Origin: Nitzschia sp. pyKryTriq1
Taxonomy: Eukaryota > Bacillariophyta > Bacillariophyceae > Bacillariales > Bacillariaceae
Length of the DNA: 64,000 bases
Direction: 5' to 3'
Assembly (NCBI GenBank): GCA_956465555.1
Contig: OY101123.1
Coordinates: forward strand, 248,001-312,000
Below are positions 54,018 through 63,811 of the stretch, one piece after another (position 1 is the stretch's first letter; each line of letters opens with the position of its first letter). Below the pieces are notes generated by a model. It did no database searches. It was not told where the DNA came from and was given only the letters and a program-made list of their open reading frames with translations. The translations under genes and the position numbers were made by a program.

Positions 54018-54545
54018 ATGACAATACCACGGGATTTAAATTGCCAACCTCTTCTTCAACGCCGTCAAGCTTGCTACCAAAAGTATCACGGCCTCGACCA
54101 ACCTCCCGACGATTGGTTTCACAAACGATCCAGCAAGTCAGCGTCTCCATCCTCGTCGTCGTCATCCTCCTCCTCGAACCGAAAACAACAATGTTTAATC
54201 TCGACACTGGCCGCCAAACGTTGTCTCGCCTTTCAACAACAAGAATGCGAATTGGAAGCCTTGCACTATTATGGAACTCCCAACGATGCCATGGGCCCCA
54301 AAGCCCTGTGTGCCTCGTTTGACGAAGGATATTGTTTTGGCAATCCACAAGTCATGAATGTGGATAATGGAGCTTCCGCGGAACGAGAAAAAGTGTTTGC
54401 CCATCATCAAAAAGCCAAACGAAAGATTGTCAATGATCGGAACAAATTTCGGGCTTGTCAAGAGATATCCGATCGAATGCATCAGTGTTTATTGAAAAAA
54501 TTCAGCAACAGCAACGGCAACAAAACCAGCAGCAGCAGCAAGTGA
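54018..54545 (+). CDS. Triple CX9C (CHCH-like) small protein
   Basis: 175 residues, ATG at 54018, no intron and no leader. Cysteines pair at exact nine-residue spacing three times: C9/C19, C59/C69 and C147/C157. Further Cys lie at 77, 98 and 106. Twin CX9C proteins are imported into the mitochondrial intermembrane space by the Mia40/Erv1 disulfide relay and need no presequence. The central Ser run (41-53) and the ALCASFDEGYCFGNP segment are extra. Which CX9C family this belongs to (respiratory-chain assembly factors are usual) I cannot tell. The spacing is clear, the location is inferred. Confidence 0.65.
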   Translation: MTIPRDLNCQPLLQRRQACYQKYHGLDQPPDDWFHKRSSKSASPSSSSSSSSSNRKQQCLISTLAAKRCLAFQQQECELEALHYYGTPNDAMGPKALCASFDEGYCFGNPQVMNVDNGASAEREKVFAHHQKAKRKIVNDRNKFRACQEISDRMHQCLLKKFSNSNGNKTSSSSK

Positions 54546-54977
54546 ACATGATGGCACAAACGACAAGGACGACGAGTATTAAAAAGATAATGGTGCAGGA
54601 TGAGCGAGGCCGCGTTTCTAGGTTGGGGGCAAAGGCACACATAAATTGGTCAAGACGAAAGAAGTGTTACTGAGATCGCATCGCATCCTCTTTGATTGTT
54701 GGCTAGGATAAGATTGGTTGTTTGGTTTGGTTTGGTTTGGTTTGGGCCTTGGTGTCTCTGTCAATCGGACAGATTCTTGTTGGTATGTGAGAGGAAAACG
54801 GCCACTGTGGCCAAGAAGACTTTTTCGGAACTTTAATTTCACTTGGTTGGCCAGACAGACAACTACTATTATAATATTACCAGTCCGTATTTCAAGAAGA
54901 ACTCTTTCTAGTAGTCTACTCCTACTGGACGAACAAAGCAGCAGCGCAGCGGGGCTGGTCTATACTGATTGATTGCG
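54546..54977. other. Intergenic, nothing recognised
   Basis: About 430 bp. A GGTTTGGTTTGGTTT short repeat lies near 54720-54745. No gene. Confidence 0.55.
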
Positions 54978-54980
54978 AGA

Positions 54981-55305
54981 TCGGTACCAACGTCGCCCCC
55001 AAGAACCGTCGCATCCGTACTGCCAACCAGCAAGCCTACGCGAGGTTCGTGGAGTCAAGTGCTCTGCTGACTCCTTTGACCCCTTGGACGAAGCCACCCG
55101 TCGTCTTCCCCGAAACCAAGGTCAATAAATCATCCACGTTTGTGTCACCCCCGAAGAACGAAGCCAAGGCAATCATCCACTTCTGTGTCACCCCCGAAGA
55201 CGAAGCCAAGGCCGATGTTATCTTCATGCGTTCGATCGACTACTTCACGTTCACCAAGGGAGGAGGCAGGCATCAACCAACTTGCCATCGCTGACGGCCT
55301 AGCAA
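54981..55305 (+). pseudogene. Relic of the secreted six-cysteine protein gene
   Basis: A 325-bp piece matching the middle of copies A and B (about residues 195-285), on the opposite strand and 23 kb away. It starts at the segment coding QIGTINVAPKNR and ends at the INQLAIADGLA segment. Reading frame is lost by small changes, and a stretch of about 44 bp coding IIHVCVTPEDEAKA is present twice in tandem (about 55130 and 55174). No start, signal peptide or ends remain. It shows that the family once moved or was copied outside the present tandem pair. Confidence 0.85.
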
Positions 55306-55795
55306 AGATAGAACATGCATACCGGATACCGGTAGAAAAGGGTGACAATAAGTATAAGTGAAGATCATGGTTTTGGCGGGGGACGGGAGGGATCGAGATG
55401 CACGAGGAGTGCGCGTTTCTCGCTCTACCATTGACTTCCAGGTGGAGGCACCAGAGAAGCCGAAGCAGGGCGAGAAGACTGGTCTTGCCTTTTTGGTTCG
55501 TCGGTTAATTTACACACGTGCGATGCATGCGAGCGTCGGTTGCATGCGGACCGCTACCGATATGTGCGGGCGACGTGATCATCATGATGTTTTTTGTATG
55601 ACGATCGTCCGATGATCCGAGAGATCTTCGTCTTATTGCTGGCTTTTTCATCAGTCGCTCTGTTTCGACCACCACATCTTTTAGTGGACGACGACTCTTG
55701 TAGGCTAACCACTTGGTACACCTAATACACTTCCTCGTCTTGCTTTATAACATCACCAAGTAATCAATTGCCGGGGGAAAAGGTATCAACAAATC
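55306..55795. other. Upstream region of the folate enzyme gene
   Basis: 490 bp, TACCGGTA at 55327 right after the relic; no gene accepted. Confidence 0.5.
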
Positions 55796-57574
55796 ATGAC
55801 AACAACATCTACTACTGCTGCCGCCGCCGAAGAAGAATCGTACGACGCCGCTCTGGCGGCCTTGATGTCGCCTGCGCATCAAGCGTCGGACAAGGAATCT
55901 CTTCGCAAATCGGCGGCCCGGAGGGTTTTGACTGTGGCGGATATGCGAACGTATTGGGGCCGCATTCAGTGGACGAAGGGCGGGGCTCCAGCAGCACCGA
56001 AAAGGATGATCCACATCACGGGTACCAAGGGGAAGGGATCGACGGCGAGTCTCTGTCAAGCCATTCTGAAAAGTCATGGGTATTCTACCGGCTTGTTTAC
56101 CAGTCCTCATCTCATTGATATTCGAGAGCGGATTCGATTAGATGGACGACCCGTCCATCCGAATATTTTTGCCAAGGCCTATTGGAAGATCCGCAAGGAT
56201 CTGGAAGCCCATCATTCCGACGACGCCGATGATGATGATCTTCCCCCACTTCCAGGATATTTTCGCATGTTGACCCTCATGGCGTTTTATATTTTTACGG
56301 AACTACGACCAACTGTGGATGTTTGGATTATTGAGGTAGGGATGGGTGGCCGCCATGATGCGACTAACTTTCTAGATCGCGACACCATTCTAGAACGACC
56401 CACCATCTGCGGAGTGACGCTCTTGGATTTGGACCACACACGTGTACTGGGAAACACTCTGGAACAGATTGCCTGGGAAAAGGGTGGCATATTTGCGGTT
56501 CACAAAGGATCGACTTCTAATCTTACCCCAAAGCCGAGCGAATTGTCATCGACCGAAGCAGAAGGAGCGACGACTCTGGAAACAAAGGAAGAGGATGAAG
56601 AACAGGAACCTCCATCGGCACCCGAAGACCCATCATCTACCTTTTTCATTTTGGATAGCAATACAGAAGGAGTGTTGCGAGTCTTTCGTCAGTGTGCCAA
56701 GAACGAGGGGCGTGGTGGAGTCCTCCAAACCGTGGATTCCAAGGGTGTCGAACTAAGAACGGCGCTGGGAGAGAATCCACTCGGCCTCGCAGGGCAGCAT
56801 CAATATGGAAATGCGACCTTGGCCCTGCATTTATGCCACGCCGCCACCGCTACGAAGGAGCATGATTCGGGCCTTTTCTCTCCATCCTTCGAGGTCTTTC
56901 AGAACGATTCCAAGACACTTCAAGGATTGATTCAAGCGCGGTGGCCAGCACGCTGTCAAACGGTTCAGCCGCATGGGCCATCCTTTACCTTTCGACTGGA
57001 TGGAGCACATACGCCCCAATCGTTGACGGCGACTATGGAATGGTTTTCGAGTCTAATCCACGCGAATCCAAGACGCGTTCTGATCTTTAATTGCAGTCAT
57101 GAACGGGATCCCATTGAACTTTTGGAGTTGTTGAAACATGGTGGGTTTACCGCTGTCTACTTTGCCAAGTCCGACTCAAGCCGTCCATCCCCGGTCAAAA
57201 AGGCATCCGCCCGAGAACTATTGGAGGGGGCAAATATTAAGGTACGAGACGACTGGATCGCTTCCATTCGTACCGACAAAACTGCCGAGACTTGGCAAGA
57301 AACACTCGGCATCATTTGGAAGCACGTTACGGCCGACGTCGTTCCGCCGCCCACCGTCTCGGCCTCCACCAACGGGCGGCATATGAAACACTATTCCGTT
57401 CCGCTGATTTGCAACAAGTCGGCCTCTGAGATTATTCGAGAGCTCAGCGCTTCCATACTTGAGCCTACCGAAGTGTTAGTGACCGGGTCACTTTACATTG
57501 TCGGATCGTTCTTGACGGCACTCGAATGGAGTGAAGATTCCTCGCCGGATTATTCCGCAGCACTGGGGGAATAA
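55796..57574 (+). CDS. Folylpolyglutamate / dihydrofolate synthase
   Basis: This Mur-ligase-family enzyme adds glutamate to dihydropteroate or to folates with ATP, retaining folates in the cell. The 592-residue intronless protein has the P-loop ITGTKGKGSTAS at 74-85, then GLFTSPHLIDIRERIRLDG, the family signature for substrate binding. VWIIEVGMGGRHDATN and GVTLLDLDHTRVLGNTLEQIAWEKGGI follow, with the catalytic His and Lys. The C-domain opens with RLDGAHTPQSL and ends with VLVTGSLYIVGSFL. A Glu-rich insert sits near 240-275. The first ATG was used; there is no clear organelle leader. Whether it is monofunctional FPGS or bifunctional cannot be told. Confidence 0.93.
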   Translation: MTTTSTTAAAAEEESYDAALAALMSPAHQASDKESLRKSAARRVLTVADMRTYWGRIQWTKGGAPAAPKRMIHITGTKGKGSTASLCQAILKSHGYSTGLFTSPHLIDIRERIRLDGRPVHPNIFAKAYWKIRKDLEAHHSDDADDDDLPPLPGYFRMLTLMAFYIFTELRPTVDVWIIEVGMGGRHDATNFLDRDTILERPTICGVTLLDLDHTRVLGNTLEQIAWEKGGIFAVHKGSTSNLTPKPSELSSTEAEGATTLETKEEDEEQEPPSAPEDPSSTFFILDSNTEGVLRVFRQCAKNEGRGGVLQTVDSKGVELRTALGENPLGLAGQHQYGNATLALHLCHAATATKEHDSGLFSPSFEVFQNDSKTLQGLIQARWPARCQTVQPHGPSFTFRLDGAHTPQSLTATMEWFSSLIHANPRRVLIFNCSHERDPIELLELLKHGGFTAVYFAKSDSSRPSPVKKASARELLEGANIKVRDDWIASIRTDKTAETWQETLGIIWKHVTADVVPPPTVSASTNGRHMKHYSVPLICNKSASEIIRELSASILEPTEVLVTGSLYIVGSFLTALEWSEDSSPDYSAALGE

Positions 57575-58110
57575 ACTACTAGCTAGAAAAGACTTTTTAA
57601 CTAGACTTCTAGTAGCGAACGCATACCTGTACTAGTAATTCTAGTAAGTACTAGGTTTTGTATGTTTGCGATTACGTAGAATACCATCCTGTCATCGTTT
57701 TTGGACTACGATGGTTTGGTTGGTGGTTAGCTAGATGCTAAAGATAGCTAGGTGAATCATGGTCTTTCTGGATACACTTGGTTGTTGATTTGATGGTCGC
57801 CTTCTCGAGTGTTTGAGAAGCGATATAGTTATGTAGTAGGATTCGGGTTTCGGGAACGGGACTCGTGATTGATTCATGACTGTCCGGAATGGTTCGGGAA
57901 AAGAGGTGCGTAAGCATTTGGGGTTCTCGAAGAGGTTCGCCCCGAAATGACCGGTAATGTCACAGGAGAGATAGCATACGGTAGCGCGGTGAGGGTGTGA
58001 TAATAGAAACGATAATGGGTCGTTCAGGTGTCGGTTGGAGACGGGTAAGGACAGACGCCTACCAGGTTCTACGTGCGCTACTACGCGTTTTCGCGCTTTT
58101 GGTACAGCCA

Positions 58111-58241
58111 TAGTTCCCCGATCCCGAATCTTTTCGGATCGGAGGAATCGACTCTCCCCTTCAGTCCATTCACTAGTCATTCACGTTTCTGCCATACTGG
58201 CCCCTGGCCTCTTTGTTTGTACTACTCGTACCGTAGCGTAC
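58111..58241. repeat. 131-bp direct repeat, unit 1
   Basis: Starts TAGTTCCCCGATCCCGAATC and ends GTACCGTAGCGTAC. Unit 2 at 58438-58568 has the same length with about two mismatches seen by eye. Each contains a near-palindrome CCGATCC...GGATCGG. Confidence 0.92.
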
Positions 58242-58437
58242 GACTGACTGAAGAAGTGGATTGAAGTTTTCGTGGGGACCGCGCCGCATGGTCTGAAGAT
58301 CAGCATCATTGTTTTTGCAAATGCTGAATCCTCGACAATGGCGGGCCGGATGCCCATCTTGTCATTAGGACTTCGTATTCTTTTTCTCCCACCTCTCCCA
58401 CCCGGCTGAGCGAAGCTAATGATGTTTCGTGGAAGTC

Positions 58438-58568
58438 TAGTTCCCCGATCCCGAATCATTTCGGATCGGAGGAATCGACTCTCCCCTTCAGTCCATTCAC
58501 TAGTCATTCACGTTTCTGCCATACTGGCCCCTGGCCTCTTCGTTTGTACTACTCGTACCGTAGCGTAC
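58438..58568. repeat. 131-bp direct repeat, unit 2
   Basis: Same as unit 1, beginning 327 bp later. Its right end runs on into a shorter unit (58543-58614) that recurs at 58666-58742. Confidence 0.92.
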
Positions 58569-58665
58569 TCTCGATGCGAGTATCTACGTGGCTGATCTTT
58601 TCTTCGCCCGCATCGCGCCAACGCAGGCGGCAACCGAGGCGGCACCAGGTAATCAGTAGGATTAG

Positions 58666-58742
58666 TTTGTACTACTCGTACCGTAGCGTACTCTCGAGGC
58701 TACGGTAGTATCTACGTGGCTGATCTTTTCTTCGCCCGCATC
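58666..58742. repeat. Short direct repeat of the right end of unit 2
   Basis: TTTGTACTACTCGTACCG through TTCTTCGCCCGCATC matches 58543-58614, with a small insert (GGCTACGGTAG) in the middle. Confidence 0.88.
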
Positions 58743-58914
58743 CTTTTTTACAGAATTCGGATTTGGATTTTGGTCACTTACCATCATCGATCGGCCGCCG
58801 ATCGTAGGAACATAGCCGAGGAACTTATTTGAACATAGGCAACTCGTTACGTCCACCCCACAGCTCTGTTGTGACCGGTTGTCTCTAGTGTCAAATCAAC
58901 AACTCCTCTAAACC

Positions 58915-60240
58915 ATGGTGGTCGAGGAATACAACATTTACGATCCTTTTCAGTACCCATGGATGGGTATCAACTTTTTCCTCGCGTTTTGGTTCGTCTC
59001 TAACGCGTGTCGTTTCTCGCTTCATTGGATCAAGTATTCCAACATGGCACTGACTTTTTCGGAACTTGAAGAATACAAGAAACGCAATGTTGTGACTTAC
59101 ATCCTTCAGTTTTGGGTGACTCTCGCCGCATTTGTCCTTCAAATATAGGAAGGGGCCGACGTGCTCTTTCGCCTCGAAGATACCACCACACCCAACCGAA
59201 ACAACTGTATGATTCTTGCTTTACTTCTTGTGTCAGTGCTTTACACCTGGGAACTATGCTACCGTCAAATGATCGGATTTCCGTTGTTGCTCCATCATAT
59301 TGTCACTTTTGTTTTGATTCAGTGCTCCACCGCTTCCTACTTCGACACTCAGAGTGTGTTGTACATCCGATACGCCATGTTGCTTGGCTTTCACGCGACT
59401 ACAGAGCAGATTAGCTTTCTGGCCTTGTTTTGCTTTCGTCTGTCCCTTTTCCCAAAGTACGAGTCGACACTGTTTTATCTGGCCACAGTGCAGGCCTTTG
59501 TGCTCAAGACACTCGTGACCGTGGCCGCTTTGGTATTCTTTGCTTTGAACACTATCAATGATGAGTTCAACGACGAGTCGAATCACTGGGACATGTTCTG
59601 GCTGGTTTCCTTTGTGCCGCTCTTGTTACTTTTATATGCTGCGCAAGTATATGCGTGCGGGATTTTATATTCTCTGGCCAAACGATGCAAAAAGAGTTAT
59701 GAGACCATGACCAAGGTGGTGGAAGTTGCCGAAAACCGTTCCATCAGTGTCCGGCAACGCAAACGTCGGGTACTAGAAGGTCTACGGAGTTTGACCCAAG
59801 AACGGATTCATGAATCGATGCGTATGTTGGATACCTTTGAAAACAACAGTCTTCACGACGGTGGTCTTGGTTTTTCCACTCATGGCCATCATGATCTATC
59901 AAGAAGAAGCTTTCACCACCAGTACGGCGACGGACGACTCCCGCCGCCACCATCTGGGCACCTCACTGTCAGTGAAGAGCTGTCGGCGCGACGCGATAGT
60001 TCGATGGAATCGGCATTTTCTTTTCAGCACGAGCTCGAGGAGCACCATCATGATTCTCGTGATGATGATCATCATCATCATCAAGATCATGATTCACGCA
60101 GGAGATCTGAAATATTACGCGAGGCTGTCATGACTTGCATGAGGACAACGTCGTCCTCGGCATTCTTCGGTCCTTGGGATGAAGAACTCGTCCGCCTTGA
60201 TGAGGAGGAGGAGCAAGACGACGAGGAGCAGAAGGACTAG
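58915..60240 (+). CDS. TLC-domain (TRAM/LAG1/CLN8) membrane protein interrupted by one in-frame TAG
   Basis: From ATG 58915 the frame codes for about 441 residues, apart from a single TAG at 59146-59148. Both sides are in the same frame and look like one TLC protein: DPFQYPWMGINFFLAFWFV, then LEEYKKRNVVTYILQFWVTLAAFVLQI, the stop, EGADVLFRLED, LLLVSVLYTWELCYRQ, the conserved IGFPLLLHHIVTFVLIQ with its His pair, and later helices to about 59690. The C-terminal 180 residues are cytosolic, Glu/His-rich and disordered. TLC proteins include ceramide synthases and lipid sensors; the class is not fixed. A GT...AG pair (59116-59148) would remove exactly 33 bp including the stop and keep frame, but that is very short for an intron. 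Confidence 0.75.
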
Positions 60241-61728
60241 GTTGACGATGAGGATGCTGCTAGAAGTACTACAACAAAGAACGAAGTTATTCCTAGGAGT
60301 AACGACGACGAGGAAGGTGGTAGTGCTTCGTAATAAAAACAAGCATAACCACATGATGCATGCAGTTGACGATGGAAGCACCAGCAGAAAGAGGAGGAGA
60401 AGAAGTCGGCGGGCACCACGCACGATGTATAAAGCAAGAAGAAGGACTCGTCGTGGTCGTCCTCGCTCCTTCTACTCGGAGTACTACTACCAGCAACTGT
60501 GCCAGCACCAGTCCGTCCCGTGAATCTCTTCGATTGTTTGATTTACAGCATTCTTCAAGAAAAAAGTACTACTACAATAAGTACTACTACTAGTACTACT
60601 GTACCTATCATGCTGGCATAGTAGTACTGGTATCATAGTGATACTACTAGTAGTAACAAGAAGAACAACTCTTCTTTTTGTTGTTCAGACAGGAGCCTCG
60701 TCCTCTCGTCTACTAGTAGTACTAGTACTAGAACTACTACACAAGGTTGTTATTGCAGCTTCTTGGTTAGTAGTAGTGCTAGTAGTACTATCTCTAGCTA
60801 GAGGACGAGGTACTACTAGCTACACCACACCTTTGCTGGACTCTTACTACTCTACGAGGTAGATCATAGTACTACTACTAGTAGAGAGTCGAGGAAAAGC
60901 CGTCGATCTACTGCTACGCTGCTTTTGTAGTCTACCATACAAGGACCAGTTACTATGAGTACTCGTACTGTTCTTACTCAACTACTACTAGAGTACGGTA
61001 GTACCCGGTAGTACCCAACAGTAGTGTAGTAGGCCAAGAAGGCAAATAAAAGCGACATAATTCGACGACTACTGAGACTCTAAAGCCAAGCTAAAACTCA
61101 GAGAAATAACTGACAGCGCGCACCGAGCAGCCAGCCGGCCCAGTCCTGCGAGTGAGGCTGCCCGATCTTCTGCGATCAGATAATGTTTCGCCGATCGATG
61201 ACTTCTTGGACTTCAACTGACGACTTTCCCTACTACTTATTGGTCCCTGCTTTTTCGGATGAACCTATACTTACTAACAGGAGATGACGTGACGTCTATC
61301 TATCCGTGTCTCGGCGATCGTGCGAACTCTTTTCTGTAGAATTTGTACTCTAGCCTACTTGTACCTTCGTGCAAGTTCATGTGTGGGCTGACGACGCGCG
61401 CGTCGGAGTGAGACGCCCGCGCGCCCTCTGGACAATAATTTGTCCGCTCGTTGAATTCTACGGGAAGAGGAACCTGGAGCCATCTGTACGGGAATAATCC
61501 TCGTACGGGTAGGAGCCGTTGCGCCACTCGAAAACAACACGATATTCCCCTCTACACTCGCGTGCTAATACCTTGGGTCTCCTTTCCCTTCCATGTACAG
61601 TCCTACTGTCTGGTGTATCAACATCACATCTGTTCAGCTTTAGAGCTATTGATAGAGAGAGAGAGAGAGAGAGACGTACACACATATATTGCGTATTCTT
61701 CTTATTATCATTCAATCAAGAAGAGCAC
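60241..61728. other. Intergenic with extreme AGTACTACTAGTA low complexity
   Basis: About 1.5 kb. 60541-60990 is almost entirely made of TAC/TAG/CTA triplets and AGTACT, ACTAGT palindromes. A (GA)n tract lies at 61652-61672. No gene; frames at 60179-60523 are read-through of low-complexity DNA. Confidence 0.6.
61652..61672. repeat. (GA)n microsatellite
   Basis: About ten GA units some 60 bp upstream of the start codon chosen for the next gene, so likely in its 5' untranslated region. Confidence 0.85.
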
Positions 61729-63811
61729 ATGCTCAAGATGGAGGTTTGTTGCTGGAAAACAACAAGGAGGAGTAATACGAGAAGCAGTAGCAGCAGCAGC
61801 AGCAGGCGAATGATGAGTAGTAGTACTCGTAATAGGCGTCGTAGTAGTAGGAGTGAGGCAATATTATTCCTCGTCACCATCACAACGCTGTGTTGGCAAG
61901 AGACTATGAGTAGCACAACGCTGGGTGCCTCTCAGATTCACTGGAAGAGAAGCAATAACCACGAGGCCTCGAACCAGGGGTTTATCAGCAGAATACTACA
62001 GCACCGTGAAAGCGCAAGTGCTAGCGCTACTACTAGTACAAGTAGTGAGACTACAAGTACGCGGACGGCACTACCGGTACGTTCTCCACCGCCACCTTCT
62101 GCTTCTACGAGTACTCTACGTGGAAGACGTCGTCGTACTTCCGAAGGATTTGGAGAATACGAAGAGTTCGATGAGTTGGATGATGATAGTATTGGGGGGT
62201 GGGATGAATCAAACTATCATATTTACGGTGGAGGTCTCGTTCCCGAAGAGAACAAAGATGAGATTGATTGTGCTAAGTTTGAACATTTGGATGAACTTCC
62301 ACCCTTTTGTCTCGAGAATAATGGTACTTCCAGTGGAGCAGCAACCACACCGGCACCGGCATTGCCGGAAAATGGAACGCAAGCCACCACCATGGTTCCT
62401 TCTTCGGAAAGTTCTCCCACAAGTAGTAATAGCGGCGGTGCTCCTGAGGCTGTCGCCTCAGACAGCATGTCCAATCCTTCTGATCAACCACCCACTACTC
62501 CTTTGGAAGAAGAAACGGAAACCATCTTTTTGGAGAATTCGATTCATGTACCATTGAGTCTCGGAATTCATTTGATTGAGGTAATGACGGAAGAACGGGC
62601 CCGAGTATTGGTGGCCCTGGCGGTACGAGTCATGAGTATTTTGTTGGATCGCTACACACCCTTTGATGTGATTTCTCCCAATAAGGATGATGACGATGAT
62701 GAATATGCCTATTATGAAGACCGAAACAAGGCCGATAGACATGGTGGAGATGGAGGTCGACATCGGCATCGGCATCGACAGCTGTCGGGAGATCAAGACG
62801 ATGACAACGTCATCAGTGATGTTGATGAAGTGACCGATGGAGGAATTGATGTCGGTGATGGGAGTGATGGGGGTGTTGATGCTGCGGATGCTACAGATGC
62901 TCGAAACAATAACGATGGTTCAGAACTCTTGGCCCGCCTCTACTTTTCGAGTGTGGCTGTTTGGGAATCCCCTATTTGGGACAACTGGTTACAACTCTCA
63001 GTGGAATATGTTGTCTTTTGGCCTAATGGAGAACCAGTGGGGAATCAGCGCCTGTTGGGGCAAATTGAAACGGCTTGTCAACAAGTTCTAAACATGACGG
63101 TCGATGCCAACAAGTTCTGGACGGAGTTGCTCCATGAAGATGAAGATGGTAGATTTGTTCACCAAATCGGGGAACCATGGTCGAGCAAATGTACGTATTT
63201 GGCTGTTGCTGTTGCTGTTACTGTTGTTATCGATGAGGAATACGAATACGAGCAATCAATGGATCATCTCTTGTCTCACACTCTCTATGATTCTATTCCA
63301 CACAGATGTTGCCGCTATTGAAGCTGTCGAGAAGTTTGGGGCCGAATACGAACTCGTGCCAGATGGGTTATTCCCCGGCGGTGCAGGGGATAACGCTTCT
63401 ATGTCATGGGGCAATGACAAACGATCCCAAGAATACTCACAGCCGTTGGTGACGGAATGGCAGTTTCGAGAATGGTTTGGATTGGGTATGTGTCTCTTGA
63501 CTATAGTCACGGCCACACTCTTGACTGCCATTTCGGCGCAACTGCAACGTCGTCACGTCAAGCGAGATCTTTGGGGTGGCAGATTGACGGAGCAAGGCGT
63601 AGGTGAATTGCTCAATTTAGGATGGGCCTATCATCAACAAGAACAAGATGAGGATGGAGCAGCAGGACAACTGTTCTTGCAAGTCTACAACAAGGGAAAA
63701 CTTGGATACAATGATGAAAACTCAGTTCTACAAGGAGGAGTTCAACGGCCACGAGGCGCGTCTGTCGAAATCTCAGCCACGGCAACGACCTCGACTCCTG
63801 ATCAGAGTTGA
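61729..63811 (+). CDS. Two-exon acidic single- or double-pass membrane protein, unknown function
   Basis: Exons 61729-63190 and 63306-63811 join through a split Tyr codon (GTACGT donor, CCACAG acceptor, 115-bp intron) to about 655 residues. ATGs at 61738 and 61810 are alternatives. A Ser/Arg-rich head precedes a hydrophobic segment (AILFLVTITTLCW), then Ser/Thr and Asp/Glu-rich stretches, a folded part (SIHVPLSLGIHLIEVMTEERARVLVALAVRVMS), an Asp/His/Gly-rich loop and a second folded part (LLARLYFSSVAVWESP, NWLQLSVEYVVFWPNGEPVG). After the intron come YVAAIEAVEKFGAEYELVPDG, a membrane helix (GMCLLTIVTATLLTAISAQL) and a tail with GGRLTEQGVGELLNLGWAY. The outer-domain/helix/tail order recalls the P/T-rich pair at 45-51 kb, but no sequence match is clear. 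Confidence 0.68.

Larger units (their letters stand above)
57575..58914. other. Intergenic with long direct repeats
   Basis: About 1.34 kb upstream of the TLC gene. It carries a 131-bp direct repeat and a related 3' unit (listed separately). Reverse frames at 57731-58180 and 58181-58507 share their first residues because they start inside the two repeats; they are not accepted as genes. Confidence 0.65.

Noticed and set aside
57731-58507. Two reverse frames that begin with the same 16 residues
   Set aside because: Shared start comes from the 131-bp DNA repeat; the rest is unrelated and not protein-like.
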